Assembly: GCA_919902995.1 (NCBI GenBank)
Contig: CAKKSD010000062.1
Location: forward strand, 1,104 to 34,717
Direction of reading: 5' to 3'
DNA: 33,614 nucleotides
Source of the DNA: Thermodesulfovibrionia bacterium
GTDB taxonomy: Bacteria; Nitrospirota; Thermodesulfovibrionia; JACRGW01
Positions 21,471-28,905 of this stretch are shown in pieces. Positions within the stretch are counted from its first letter, which is position 1, and each line of letters opens with the position of its first letter. The notes under the pieces were generated by a model. That model did not search any database. It worked only from the letters and a program-made list of their open reading frames with translations, and was not told the origin of the DNA. The position numbers were made by a program, and so were the translations under genes.

Positions 21471-22676
21471 TCATGCCCCCTTTCCAAAGGGACATAACGG
21501 ATATCTGCATTCTTCACAGGTCATGCATAATCCTCCATGCCCGAGTTCTGCAAGTTCCTTCCTTCCGATCTTTTCACCTGCGAGCACCCTCGGAAGTATA
21601 AGATCAAAGATTGTAATTTTGCTATACATACCACAGGCAGGAATACCGAGAATAGGAATGAGTTTGGAGTTTTGAGTTATGAGTTTTGAGTTACTTAAAC
21701 CCTGAACTCCGAACTCTGAACTCTTAACTCTTTCAAGGTATGCTACTAAAAACATCGACCCTGGAAGTACCGCAGAACCATATATCATATCTGTTGCTCC
21801 GAGCTTTCTTATTGCAAACCGAGTTACATCATCAGGGTCAACCGACATACCTCCGGTTGTTATAAGCAGATCAGCCCCAGCATCTATTAATTCCCTCAGC
21901 CTTGCCTCTATGAATGACTCATCATCAGGTGCATAATATGCCCCTATAATTTCGCCTCCCAATGCTTCAATTTTTTTCTTAATAACAGGTGCAAAGGCAT
22001 CCTTTATCCTTCCATGATAGACCTCATTTCCTGTTATAACGATACCTGCCTTTGGTTTTCTCAACTCTTTAACCTCAATTACACCAGATGTATGATGCAA
22101 GATGAATGATGCAAGACTAGATTCATGCTGTATCGTGTATCGGCTATTAGGCATCCTGGCTTTGTTCGCAATCCTTACCGCCTCCTCAACAACTGCTGCT
22201 TTAACAACGAGAGGTATTGCCCTCGTTCCAGCAATAACTTCTCCTGCCTTTACCAAAGAATTATTGTGCAAAGTAGCACACATGACATCTCCGAGCATAT
22301 TGAACTGTAATAATGCATCTTTATCCACCTTAAGGATACCGTCCTTCCCTGCTATTAGGTTAATTTTCCCCTCAACCGGTTCACCGCTTAGTTTTACCCA
22401 ATCCCCTGCAAGGGCATTAGCAATAGTATAGGCCGCATCATTTTCATGGATCTCATCAGGGCTTATCTCAAGAACATAAAGATTTTCTTTTCCTAACCTT
22501 AAAAGATGGTTTATATCTTCTTCTTTAATAATATGTCCCTTTTTAAATGCCCTCCCTTTAAACTCATCCTTACGAATCTCTGTAATATCGTGGGCCAAAA
22601 CCATCCCTACTGCATCACCTACAGGTATTGTTTTCAATCCTGCTCCGTTCTTTTCTCCATTATTAACATCACACAT
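21471..22676 (-). CDS. Molybdopterin-binding protein (MoeA/MoCF-like) with Cys-rich tail
   Basis: A 401-residue protein. The N-terminal part (GMVLAHDITEIRKDEFKGRA, FKKGHIIKEEDI) resembles MoeA domain I. The central MoCF_biosynth domain carries AGIVITGNEVYHGRI and LLITTGGMSVDPDDVTR, the molybdopterin-binding glycines. The last 20 residues hold CMTCEECRYPLCPFGKG, four cysteines likely to bind zinc or an Fe-S cluster. A heptanucleotide array (21660-21733) adds a segment reading SEFGVQGLSNSKLITQNSKL. It forms a minus-strand unit with a ModE-like and an FmdE-like gene. It probably helps insert or handle molybdenum/tungsten cofactor for an oxidoreductase such as formate dehydrogenase (inferred from context). 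Confidence 0.85.
   Translation of the reverse strand: MCDVNNGEKNGAGLKTIPVGDAVGMVLAHDITEIRKDEFKGRAFKKGHIIKEEDINHLLRLGKENLYVLEISPDEIHENDAAYTIANALAGDWVKLSGEPVEGKINLIAGKDGILKVDKDALLQFNMLGDVMCATLHNNSLVKAGEVIAGTRAIPLVVKAAVVEEAVRIANKARMPNSRYTIQHESSLASFILHHTSGVIEVKELRKPKAGIVITGNEVYHGRIKDAFAPVIKKKIEALGGEIIGAYYAPDDESFIEARLRELIDAGADLLITTGGMSVDPDDVTRFAIRKLGATDMIYGSAVLPGSMFLVAYLERVKSSEFGVQGLSNSKLITQNSKLIPILGIPACGMYSKITIFDLILPRVLAGEKIGRKELAELGHGGLCMTCEECRYPLCPFGKGA
21660..21733. repeat. Two-armed heptanucleotide array inside the MoeA-like gene
   Basis: GAGTT-type heptamers (GAGTTTT, GAGTTAT, GAGTTTT, GAGTTAC) are followed by AACTC-type heptamers (GAACTCC, GAACTCT, GAACTCT, TAACTCT) in the opposite sense, with TTAAACCCT between. 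It is translated in frame. Confidence 0.88.
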
Positions 22677-22690
22677 AATGACACCTCCTT

Positions 22691-23044
22691 TTACTTACCA
22701 AATATCCTCCTGAATTTCTTATCAACAATCTCCTTTATTCCTTCTTCCATCATCTCGTATTTTTTTAAAAAATCCCTTGCTTCACCTGTCAGGGTTGCAC
22801 CTCCACCGTTTTTACCTCCAGCATGTCTTTCAACAAGCTTGATCCCAAGCCTCTCCTCCATCGCTTTTATATAACTCCATGCCTTCCTGTAAGAGATATT
22901 TATCTCTTTTGCTGCACGGTTTATTGAACCAGATGTATCTATTGCCTGAAGAAGAAACCTCCTCCCCCTTCCAAATACAGGCTCTCCTTCAACCTCTATC
23001 CACAGTTTTGATTTAATATCCATACCGCTATGACTTTTTTGCAT
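22691..23044 (-). CDS. ModE-like winged-helix molybdate regulator (DNA-binding domain only)
   Basis: A 117-residue protein matching the N-terminal domain of ModE: KLWIEVEGEPVFGRGRRFLL, then IDTSGSINRAAKEINISYRKAWSYIKAM, the signature SRAAKxxxxSYKxAW-like helix-turn-helix. GGKNGGGATLTGEA is the wing. It has no MOP/TOBE molybdate-binding domain, so it may sense by another route or bind constitutively. An internal ATG seven codons in is a possible alternative start. It lies 14 bases upstream of the MoeA-like gene. Confidence 0.88.
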   Translation of the reverse strand: MQKSHSGMDIKSKLWIEVEGEPVFGRGRRFLLQAIDTSGSINRAAKEINISYRKAWSYIKAMEERLGIKLVERHAGGKNGGGATLTGEARDFLKKYEMMEEGIKEIVDKKFRRIFGK

Positions 23045-23062
23045 AACGCTTTATAATAAAAA

Positions 23063-23704
23063 TTAAATACCCGAGATTTTCATAGCATGAAGCATAGACG
23101 AAGTTTTTTCCCGTTCAGTATAATATCCCCCTTCAGCACAGGGTTTACAGAGTATTTTACCTTCACGATAGATCTCCCTCATATCCTGGACATGTTCGCC
23201 ACAGAAATCGCATTTTATCCTTCTTAAAGGCCTGCCCGGCATATCTTCAGGTTTTAACTCAACATTTACTTCCATTACATCAAATAGTTCTTTATCTGAC
23301 ATTACCTTGTATGCCTCAAGCTGGGCTGTATACTTATTCTGTCCTGAACTTGATTCAGGATCTGGAAAATATTCTTTTGCCTTTTCCCTCGCATCTTCCT
23401 TTGCAATAACCCTGATAGCCTTGCCTGTCTTAAGATTAAGGAATGTTGCTGCCATCTTACCATAATCAACAAATTTCATAGTCCTCCTGCCGAGGCTGCA
23501 TCCTGTTACAGACTGAACCGCATCAGTAGCACATCTGTCCATCTCGACAAAGACAATGATATTCTTTTTATCTTTGCCCTTAGGGTCTTCTATGCCTATC
23601 TCCTTAAGTCCGAGCATAGACATCTTCACACCAAGTACCTGTCCAGGACATAGATGGCCATGGGTCTTTACTGATTCGTTAAGCAACATTTCAAAATTTT
23701 CCAT
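23063..23704 (-). CDS. FmdE-family protein with C-terminal zinc finger
   Basis: 213 residues from ATG 23704. I reject the longer TTG 23725 start because its seven extra residues match nothing. The N-terminal FmdE domain has HGHLCPGQVLGVKMS, VEMDRCATDAVQSVTGCSLG and KMAATFLNLKTGKAIRV. The C-terminal CDFCGEHVQDMRE...CKPC is a four-cysteine zinc finger. In archaea FmdE accompanies tungsten/molybdenum formylmethanofuran dehydrogenase. In bacteria such proteins sit near formate dehydrogenase and cofactor genes, and ModE-like and MoeA-like neighbours fit. Exact role unknown. Confidence 0.88.
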   Translation of the reverse strand: MENFEMLLNESVKTHGHLCPGQVLGVKMSMLGLKEIGIEDPKGKDKKNIIVFVEMDRCATDAVQSVTGCSLGRRTMKFVDYGKMAATFLNLKTGKAIRVIAKEDAREKAKEYFPDPESSSGQNKYTAQLEAYKVMSDKELFDVMEVNVELKPEDMPGRPLRRIKCDFCGEHVQDMREIYREGKILCKPCAEGGYYTEREKTSSMLHAMKISGI

Positions 23705-23772
23705 AGCTACACAATAATATAGCAATGATTTTTACCGCTGTCAAGGGCCATTCCAATTTGATTCCCATTGCC

Positions 23773-23807
23773 TCCTATGTCATAATCTTCTATAATCTCT
23801 CACATAG
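23773..23807. repeat. Inverted repeat CCTATGT ... ACATAGG
   Basis: A 7-bp inverted repeat with a spacer of about 20 bases, ending roughly ten bases before the LigD-PE start codon. It could be a leader hairpin or operator. The segment AATCTCTCACAT inside it also occurs near 2940-2952. Confidence 0.35.
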
Positions 23808-23816
23808 GAAAACCCG

Positions 23817-24302
23817 ATGAGATTTGTTGTCCATGAACATAAGGCAAGGCATCTCCATTACGACTTCCGTCTCGAAATGGGAGGAGTTTTAAAGTCCTGG
23901 GCTATCCCTAAAGGGCCATCAATGAATCCTGCGGATAAACGTCTTGCCATAATGGTGGCAGACCATCCTGTCGAATATTTAGACTTTGAAGGAGTCATTC
24001 CTAAAGGGAATTATGGAGCAGGTCCAGTTGTTGTATGGGATACAGGCAAATATGAACCACTGGATGAAGAAGACCTCACAAAGGGGATTGAGGAAGGCAG
24101 GCTGAGTTTTAACCTGTCAGGAAAGAAACTCAAAGGCGCATTCACTCTTGCCTTGATGAAAGGAAGAGGAACAGGGAAGGAATGGCTACTTATGAAAAAG
24201 AAGGACGATTTCTCCGACTCATCCTTTACTCTGAAAACAGAACTTACAGGGAATAGACTTTCAAAACTTGTGGAAAGAATTCCTCCCTGCGAAACAGAAT
24301 GA
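23817..24302 (+). CDS. Stand-alone LigD-type 3'-phosphoesterase domain
   Basis: A 161-residue protein equal to the PE domain of bacterial NHEJ ligase LigD: FVVHEHKARHLHYDFRLE, VLKSWAIPKGPS, MVADHPVEYLDFEG, IPKGNYGAGPVVVWD. The catalytic metal-site residues line up as His8, His14, Asp16, Arg18 and His50, with the same spacing as in Pseudomonas LigD. It would trim 3'-phosphates or ribonucleotides at DNA ends. No ligase, polymerase or Ku gene is adjacent. It has a weak ribosome-binding site; a PolX gene lies 2.5 kb downstream. Confidence 0.93.
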   Translation: MRFVVHEHKARHLHYDFRLEMGGVLKSWAIPKGPSMNPADKRLAIMVADHPVEYLDFEGVIPKGNYGAGPVVVWDTGKYEPLDEEDLTKGIEEGRLSFNLSGKKLKGAFTLALMKGRGTGKEWLLMKKKDDFSDSSFTLKTELTGNRLSKLVERIPPCETE

Positions 24303-24407
24303 AATTTCGAGACTCTGAAATTAATTCAGGGTGACAAATAACTCCTAAAAAATGTCATGCTGAACTTGTTTCTCTACGAGTCATCGACAGCATCTCGTGG
24401 ATAGGGA
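24303..24407. repeat. Degenerate inverted-repeat element between convergent genes
   Basis: It contains TTCAGGGTGAC and GTCATGCTGAACTTG, the ends of the CTGAA/TTCAG type of repeat also seen at 30396-30451. No terminator with a T-tract is clear. Confidence 0.45.
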
Positions 24408-24944
24408 TTATGGTTTGAGCAAATTTTCTATAAAACTTAGGGTCTCAGGGCTATCCCACACCCCTCCACCGATATGTCTTTTCTTTACGATTCCTTCTTT
24501 ATCAATGATATAGGTTTCAGGCACTCCTGTTAATCCGTATGAATAAGCGGTCTTATTACCTTCATCGAGGAGAACAGGCATTGTAAAACCATTCACTTTC
24601 ATATACGCCATTGCCTTTTCAGGGGCCTCTCTGTAAAGTATTGTTATCATCTGGAAGGGTCTATCTTTCATTTTATCGTAGAGCCTCTGAATAGAAGGCA
24701 TCTCTATTCTGCATTCTTTGCACCAGGAAGCCCAGAAGTTAATGAATACGACCTTCCCCTTCAGATCAGAAGAACTCCATATCTTTGGAGGATTTTTGCT
24801 GTTTGGGTCAATCTCAGGCAACTCGAATTCAGGCGCCTTTTGACCTACAGCAACGATAATCCTCTGTACCCTGTCTTCCTTAGGTATAATAAAAAAAACT
24901 AAGACGCCTAAAATAAGAAGTACTATTATTACTATCCTTTTCAT
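24408..24944 (-). CDS. TlpA/ResA-type membrane-anchored thioredoxin
   Basis: A 178-residue protein. Residues 3-20 form an N-terminal membrane anchor (RIVIIVLLILGVLVFFII). GQKAPEFELPEID, then VVFINFWASWCKECRIEMP with Cys75 and Cys78, the loop GVPETYIID with cis-Pro142, and a final helix follow. It probably reduces disulfides outside the cytoplasmic membrane, for instance apocytochrome c haem sites (ResA/CcmG-like), which fits the CXXCH proteins in the window. It converges with the LigD-PE gene. Confidence 0.88.
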   Translation of the reverse strand: MKRIVIIVLLILGVLVFFIIPKEDRVQRIIVAVGQKAPEFELPEIDPNSKNPPKIWSSSDLKGKVVFINFWASWCKECRIEMPSIQRLYDKMKDRPFQMITILYREAPEKAMAYMKVNGFTMPVLLDEGNKTAYSYGLTGVPETYIIDKEGIVKKRHIGGGVWDSPETLSFIENLLKP

Positions 24945-25039
24945 TTTAGTTATTTATATTTTATTTTAACATAATTCTTTTAAAAATCTAATAGGGTTGT
25001 TTAATAATTAATCAGTTAAGATTCTAATTCCCGTTTTTT

Positions 25040-25270
25040 TCATGTAAATTCTTCCGTATCTATTTCTCCCCTGGCGTATCTCTTTTTAAGGATATCAAGG
25101 GCGGTTTCTTCTCTGGGAGAAGTAGTTATTCTTCCACCAGCAATGACTTTAACAAGGTAGATTATCCCTAAGATCAATAGCGCCCAGAAGAGGACCATCA
25201 GGACTGGTCCAAACCATCCCCAGCCCATACCATATCCATACATCCAATCACCACCCATCCAGTTACGCAT
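25040..25270 (-). CDS. Small membrane protein with SHOCT tail (cut short by in-frame UGA)
   Basis: 76 residues from ATG 25270, behind an excellent ribosome-binding site (GGAGGAG). An aromatic, Gly/Met/Trp-rich start (NWMGGDWMYGYGMGWGWFGP) leads into one membrane helix (VLMVLFWALLILGIIYLVKV) and a SHOCT motif (ALDILKKRYARGEIDTEEF). The UGA at 25042-25040 ends the frame one residue after EEF, but the following codons still read KKRELES before a second stop, matching the usual SHOCT end (EEF-x-x-x-KR-L). The tail therefore appears trimmed by a point mutation or readthrough codon. Function unknown. Confidence 0.75.
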   Translation of the reverse strand: MRNWMGGDWMYGYGMGWGWFGPVLMVLFWALLILGIIYLVKVIAGGRITTSPREETALDILKKRYARGEIDTEEFT

Positions 25271-25294
25271 GATATCTCCTCCTTTCAATTTTGA

Positions 25295-25319
25295 CTGGAC
25301 TTAAAATTAGATAGTCCAG
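25295..25319. promoter_or_regulatory. Hairpin in the SHOCT gene leader
   Basis: CTGGACT pairs with AGTCCAG across an 11-base AT-rich loop, about 25 bases upstream of the ATG and next to the ribosome-binding site. Confidence 0.4.
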
Positions 25320-25326
25320 CTCTAAC

Positions 25327-25347
25327 ATATAGAATAATATTCTATAT
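25327..25347. promoter_or_regulatory. 21-bp perfect palindrome, candidate operator
   Basis: The arms ATATAGAATA and TATTCTATAT lie around a central A, 57 bases upstream of the SHOCT gene start. The core TAGAATA-A-TATTCTA has the 7-1-7 spacing used by Fur-superfamily regulators, though its base sequence is not a canonical box. Confidence 0.5.
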
Positions 25348-25519
25348 ATCTTTAGGTAAACGAGCTTCTTAAATTAACGCATAGGCCTTTTAAAATATTT
25401 TCCACAATCAGAGATCGCCTAGAATAAATAAGATGCCCTGACATACTAAAACATTATATCAAAGAATTGTGAAGAAGTAATGAACAGATTATTAAGATTT
25501 AATAATTATTTGTTTTCCT

Positions 25520-26290
25520 CTACCTACTTTTATAAAACAGAATTCCAATACCCAATGTAACCATCAACATACTCAACATCTGCCCCATTGTGAAGGGCCC
25601 AAGAATGAATCCAAGTTGTGGATCTGGTTCTCTGAAAAACTCCACAATAAATCTTATCAGCCCGTATAGGATAAGGAATAATGAAGATAGTATGCCTGAT
25701 CTGAAGCTTTTACCCTTCAATACCCATAAGATTACAAAAAGCAAAACACCTTCTAAAAAGAATTCATAAAGCTGTGACGGGTGTCGTGTAAGAGGGCCTC
25801 CTTCAGGAAAAATCATTGACCATGGAACATCTGTGACCCTGCCAAAAAGCTCTCCGTTTATAAAATTTGCGAGTCTTCCGAGGCCAAGTCCAATTGGTGC
25901 CGTAACAACAACAAGGTCAGAGACCTGCCAGAAATCCATCCTGAACTTTCTACAAAAAAGAATACCTGCAACAATACTCCCGATTAAACCTCCATGAAAG
26001 GACATCCCTCCATGCCAGAATGTAAATATTTCGAGGGGGTTTTTGAGATAGTAACCGAGATTATAAAAGATTATATAACCGAGCCTTGCACCTGCAAGGA
26101 GACCAATGATAAGAAATGAATAGAGAGAATCAATGTCTTTAACATTCAGGGCTATCTTCTTTTTCTTTACCTGATATCTGACAAGGAGATACGAAGACGC
26201 AAATCCGATAAGATACATTACCCCATACCACCTGACAGATAGAGGGCCAATTTTAATAATAACAGGATCTATGTTCGGAAATGGGATCAT
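25520..26290 (-). CDS. lgt: Prolipoprotein diacylglyceryl transferase
   Basis: A 256-residue membrane enzyme. VRWYGVMYLIGFASSYLL, ARLGYIIFYN, the catalytic/phosphatidylglycerol-binding HGGMSFHGGLIGSI and GRLANFINGELFGR (Lgt signature), and RHPSQLYEFFLEGV are all present. It moves diacylglycerol from phosphatidylglycerol to the lipobox cysteine of prolipoproteins, the first step of lipoprotein maturation. The start is ATG 26290. No partner lsp or lnt gene is next to it. Confidence 0.95.
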   Translation of the reverse strand: MIPFPNIDPVIIKIGPLSVRWYGVMYLIGFASSYLLVRYQVKKKKIALNVKDIDSLYSFLIIGLLAGARLGYIIFYNLGYYLKNPLEIFTFWHGGMSFHGGLIGSIVAGILFCRKFRMDFWQVSDLVVVTAPIGLGLGRLANFINGELFGRVTDVPWSMIFPEGGPLTRHPSQLYEFFLEGVLLFVILWVLKGKSFRSGILSSLFLILYGLIRFIVEFFREPDPQLGFILGPFTMGQMLSMLMVTLGIGILFYKSR

Positions 26291-26372
26291 TGGTTACCTT
26301 TTTCTTAAAACATTATCTTGTATATTTTAAAACTTTCAATTTCCTGTGGTCTTGCTACATGGTTACCTTCTC

Positions 26373-26483
26373 GTCATTCCCACGGAAGTCTATGACCCGA
26401 CCCATAGGGTGGGAATCCAGACGTCGTCCCCGTGAAAACGGGGAACTATATTAAAACTGGATTCCTGTTTCCACAGGAATGAC
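26373..26483. repeat. GTCATTCC...GGAATGAC inverted-repeat element
   Basis: 111 bases with terminal inverted repeats GTCATTCCCACGGAA and TTTCCACAGGAATGAC and an internal GGAATCCAG/CTGGATTCC pair. It contains the sub-palindrome CCCCGTGAAAACGGGG. It is the same family as 20486-20580 and 31418-31553. Confidence 0.8.
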
Positions 26484-26514
26484 TACATACGACTTAAGTT
26501 GTTTTAATTTTGAT

Positions 26515-26538
26515 ACCCTGCGGTCTTTACTGCAGGGT
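26515..26538. repeat. Hairpin ACCCTGC ... GCAGGGT
   Basis: A 7-bp stem with a 10-base loop in the gene-poor stretch 26291-26866. There is no strong T-tract. Confidence 0.45.
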
Positions 26539-26663
26539 TCTTCATTATTTAAGGTGTAATTTCCATCATTCTACTAATATTTTAAAGGAATTTAAACATT
26601 AATGCTACATTATACTCTATGTCAAATCTATCCATGCTAAATTTTTTGTGGTAGTATTAAATT

Positions 26664-26787
26664 ATGCCAAAGGTGTATATAGGGACAAGCGGTTATAATT
26701 ATAATCATTGGTCAGATCTATTTCAATAACGATGTCTGTAGGTATGCGGTGGATAATGCAATAACATTAAAGGAACTATTAAAATGA
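26664..26787 (+). pseudogene. DUF72 family remnant (internal deletion)
   Basis: It opens MPKVYIGTSGYNYNHWSDLF, the start of DUF72 (YecE-like) proteins. It then jumps, with a frame change near 26728, to YFNNDVCRYAVDNAITLKEL, the matching C-terminal end. Some 200 residues in the middle are missing. A short identity (TATTT) at the join could have mediated the deletion. Not functional. Confidence 0.8.
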
Positions 26788-26810
26788 AATATCCAGAGGA
26801 CATTGATTTT

Positions 26811-26843
26811 ACTGGATTCCCGCTTAAAGATTGCGGGAATGAC
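26811..26843. repeat. Half copy of the GGAATGAC element
   Basis: CTGGATTCCCGC ... GCGGGAATGAC, the right half of the inverted-repeat family. It ends 24 bases before polX. Confidence 0.65.
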
Positions 26844-26866
26844 GAATATTTAGAGGATATTTTCAT

Positions 26867-28588
26867 ATGAAGAACCAGGAAGTTGTAAAGGTATTTAATG
26901 ACATAGCCGATATCCTCGAAATAAAAGGAGAAAACCTCTTCAGAATCAGGGCATACAGGAAGGCTGCACAGAATATCGAGAGCCTTTCACAAGACCTCGA
27001 TTCCATGATAGAAAGAAAGGCACTCGAAGAAATTCCCGGCATAGGAAAAGACCTCGCACAGAAAATCGAAGAGATAATTTCAACAGGTAGCCTTAAGTTC
27101 TATGAAGACCTTAAGAAGGAGATACCTGAAGGACTGGTTGAACTCCACTCTGTACCGAGCCTCGGTCCAAAGACATCTAAACTCCTTTACGATAAACTCA
27201 GGATTAAGAATATAGAAGATCTCGAAGAAGCTGCCAAGTCCCATAAGCTCCTTAAAGTCCCTGGTATTAGGGAAAAGACTGAGGAAAATATACTTAGGGG
27301 AATCGAGATGCTCAAAAGAGGAAAGGAGAGACAACCACTCGGGAGGGTCCTCCCTATGGCTGAAGAAATAGTCAATGCCCTCAAGGCTTCTAAGGATGTG
27401 AGGAGGGTAAGTCTTGCTGGAAGCCTCAGAAGGATGAAGGATACGATAAAGGATATTGATATTCTCGCCACATCTCCAGATCCTTCAAAGGTGATGAAGA
27501 CCTTTGTAAATCTACCACAGGTGAATGAAATTCTTGCAAGAGGAATTACTAAATCGAGCATAGTAACAAATGCAGGAATCCAGGTTGATTTAAGAGTCGT
27601 TGAGGAGGATTCTTTTGGTGCAGCCCTCGCATATTTCACAGGCTCTAAATCCCATAACATAAGGCTCAGGGAGATGGCTATGAAGAGGGGACTAAAGATA
27701 AATGAGTATGGGGTATTTGATCAGAAAACAGATAAGAAGATAGCAGGGAAAGAAGAAAAAGATATCTACAGGGTACTTGACCTCCCCGATATCCACCCAG
27801 AACTCAGGGAAGACATGGGAGAGATAGAAGCAGCGATTAGGGGTGACCTTCCCAAATTAGTAAAGATTAAGGATATAAAAGGTGACCTCCATGTACACTC
27901 TAAATGGTCTGATGGCTCTCATACACTTGAGGAACTGGCCATTGCTGCAAAAGAAAGAGGATACGAATATCTTGCAATAACAGACCACTCAAAGTCTTTG
28001 GGAATCGCAAGGGGGCTTACAAAAGAGGCCCTTCTTGAAATGAAAAAGGAAGTAATATCGCTGAATAAGAGGTTAAGGGGTGTAAGGCTTTTAGCAGGGA
28101 CAGAGGTAAATATTAGGTCAGATGGTACGATAGATTATCCTGATGAAGTTCTATCAAAACTTGATATAGTAGTTGCTGCAATCCATTCTGGTTTCAGACA
28201 GGATAAGGAACAGATGACAAAGAGGGTTGTAATGGCGATGAAGAATCCCTTCATACATATAATAGCGCATCCCACAGGGAGGCTTCTTGGCGAAAGAGAA
28301 GGATATGAGTTAGATATAGATTTAGTTTTAAAGACCGCAAAAGAGACCAATACAGCCCTCGAAATAAATGGCTATCCCCTCAGGCTCGATCTTAATGATA
28401 TAAACTCAAAAAAGGCAAAGGAACTCGGTGTCTCTCTTGTAATCAGCACCGATGCCCATGTCATCAGTCAGCTCGACTATATAGAGAACGGTGTAAAGGT
28501 TGCAAGAAGGGGTTGGCTTAGTAAGAATGATATTTTAAACACCCTTCCATGGGAAAAGCTGAAGAAGAAGATAGCAAAGACAATGTAA
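26867..28588 (+). CDS. polX: DNA polymerase X family protein with PHP domain
   Basis: A 573-residue protein. The N-terminal 8-kDa-like HhH domain (FRIRAYRKAAQNIESLSQDL, IPGIGKDLAQKIEE) and a second HhH pair come first. The palm has the GS motif and metal acids in GSLRRMKDTIKDIDIL and VDLRVV. The C-terminal PHP domain starts DLHVHSKWSDGSHTLEEL, with AITDHSKSLG, AAIHSGF, IIAHPTGR and STDAHVI supplying the metal-binding His/Asp set. It fills short gaps in base-excision repair and has 3'-5' exonuclease/AP endonuclease activity through PHP. Length is typical. It could act with the stand-alone LigD phosphoesterase on damaged ends (inference). Confidence 0.95.
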   Translation: MKNQEVVKVFNDIADILEIKGENLFRIRAYRKAAQNIESLSQDLDSMIERKALEEIPGIGKDLAQKIEEIISTGSLKFYEDLKKEIPEGLVELHSVPSLGPKTSKLLYDKLRIKNIEDLEEAAKSHKLLKVPGIREKTEENILRGIEMLKRGKERQPLGRVLPMAEEIVNALKASKDVRRVSLAGSLRRMKDTIKDIDILATSPDPSKVMKTFVNLPQVNEILARGITKSSIVTNAGIQVDLRVVEEDSFGAALAYFTGSKSHNIRLREMAMKRGLKINEYGVFDQKTDKKIAGKEEKDIYRVLDLPDIHPELREDMGEIEAAIRGDLPKLVKIKDIKGDLHVHSKWSDGSHTLEELAIAAKERGYEYLAITDHSKSLGIARGLTKEALLEMKKEVISLNKRLRGVRLLAGTEVNIRSDGTIDYPDEVLSKLDIVVAAIHSGFRQDKEQMTKRVVMAMKNPFIHIIAHPTGRLLGEREGYELDIDLVLKTAKETNTALEINGYPLRLDLNDINSKKAKELGVSLVISTDAHVISQLDYIENGVKVARRGWLSKNDILNTLPWEKLKKKIAKTM

Positions 28589-28643
28589 GCATTAAGGGAA
28601 GAATTTCTAATTCCGTGACCGAATAAAAAAGTATTCCAAAAAT

Positions 28644-28802
28644 GTCACCCTGAACCCTTCGCCATCTGTCACCCTGAGCGAAGCGAAGGGTCTCGGTTTT
28701 AGCTCAGGGCAGGCTCCGTGAGGGGTCTTCATAAGTTATTTACTAATGAGATTCTTCGACTCCGCCCTGCACCAGACGGTGCAGGGCTCCGCTCAGAATG
28801 AC
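28644..28802. repeat. GTCACCCTGAGCG...CGCTCAGAATGAC inverted-repeat element
   Basis: It fills most of the 317-base gap between polX and the next gene. The ends GTCACCCTGAGCG and CGCTCAGAATGAC are inverted copies, and internal CCCTGCACC/GGTGCAGGG forms a hairpin. The first 30 bases look like a partial duplicate of the left end. Confidence 0.75.
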
Positions 28803-28905
28803 TGTATCAGTAGGTTTTGATTTCCTAATCCTTATAGCGGAAAAGGTAATGCTTTTAGTATTATTAAGGATTGCCTAAAATCTTTATGTCTGGTATATTT
28901 TGATT

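Noticed and set aside
20012-21733. Heptamer arrays considered as CRISPR or phage-type repeats
   Set aside because: Units are 7 bases with no spacers and are tandem, and the arrays are translated within genes. This does not fit CRISPR.
22102-22431. Plus-strand frame antisense to the MoeA-like gene
   Set aside because: A shadow of a well-supported gene, with no ribosome-binding site or motif.
25040-25042. UGA in the SHOCT gene as a second selenocysteine site
   Set aside because: No stem-loop follows (the next bases are an A-tract and AT-rich DNA), and the position is not a redox cysteine in this domain.
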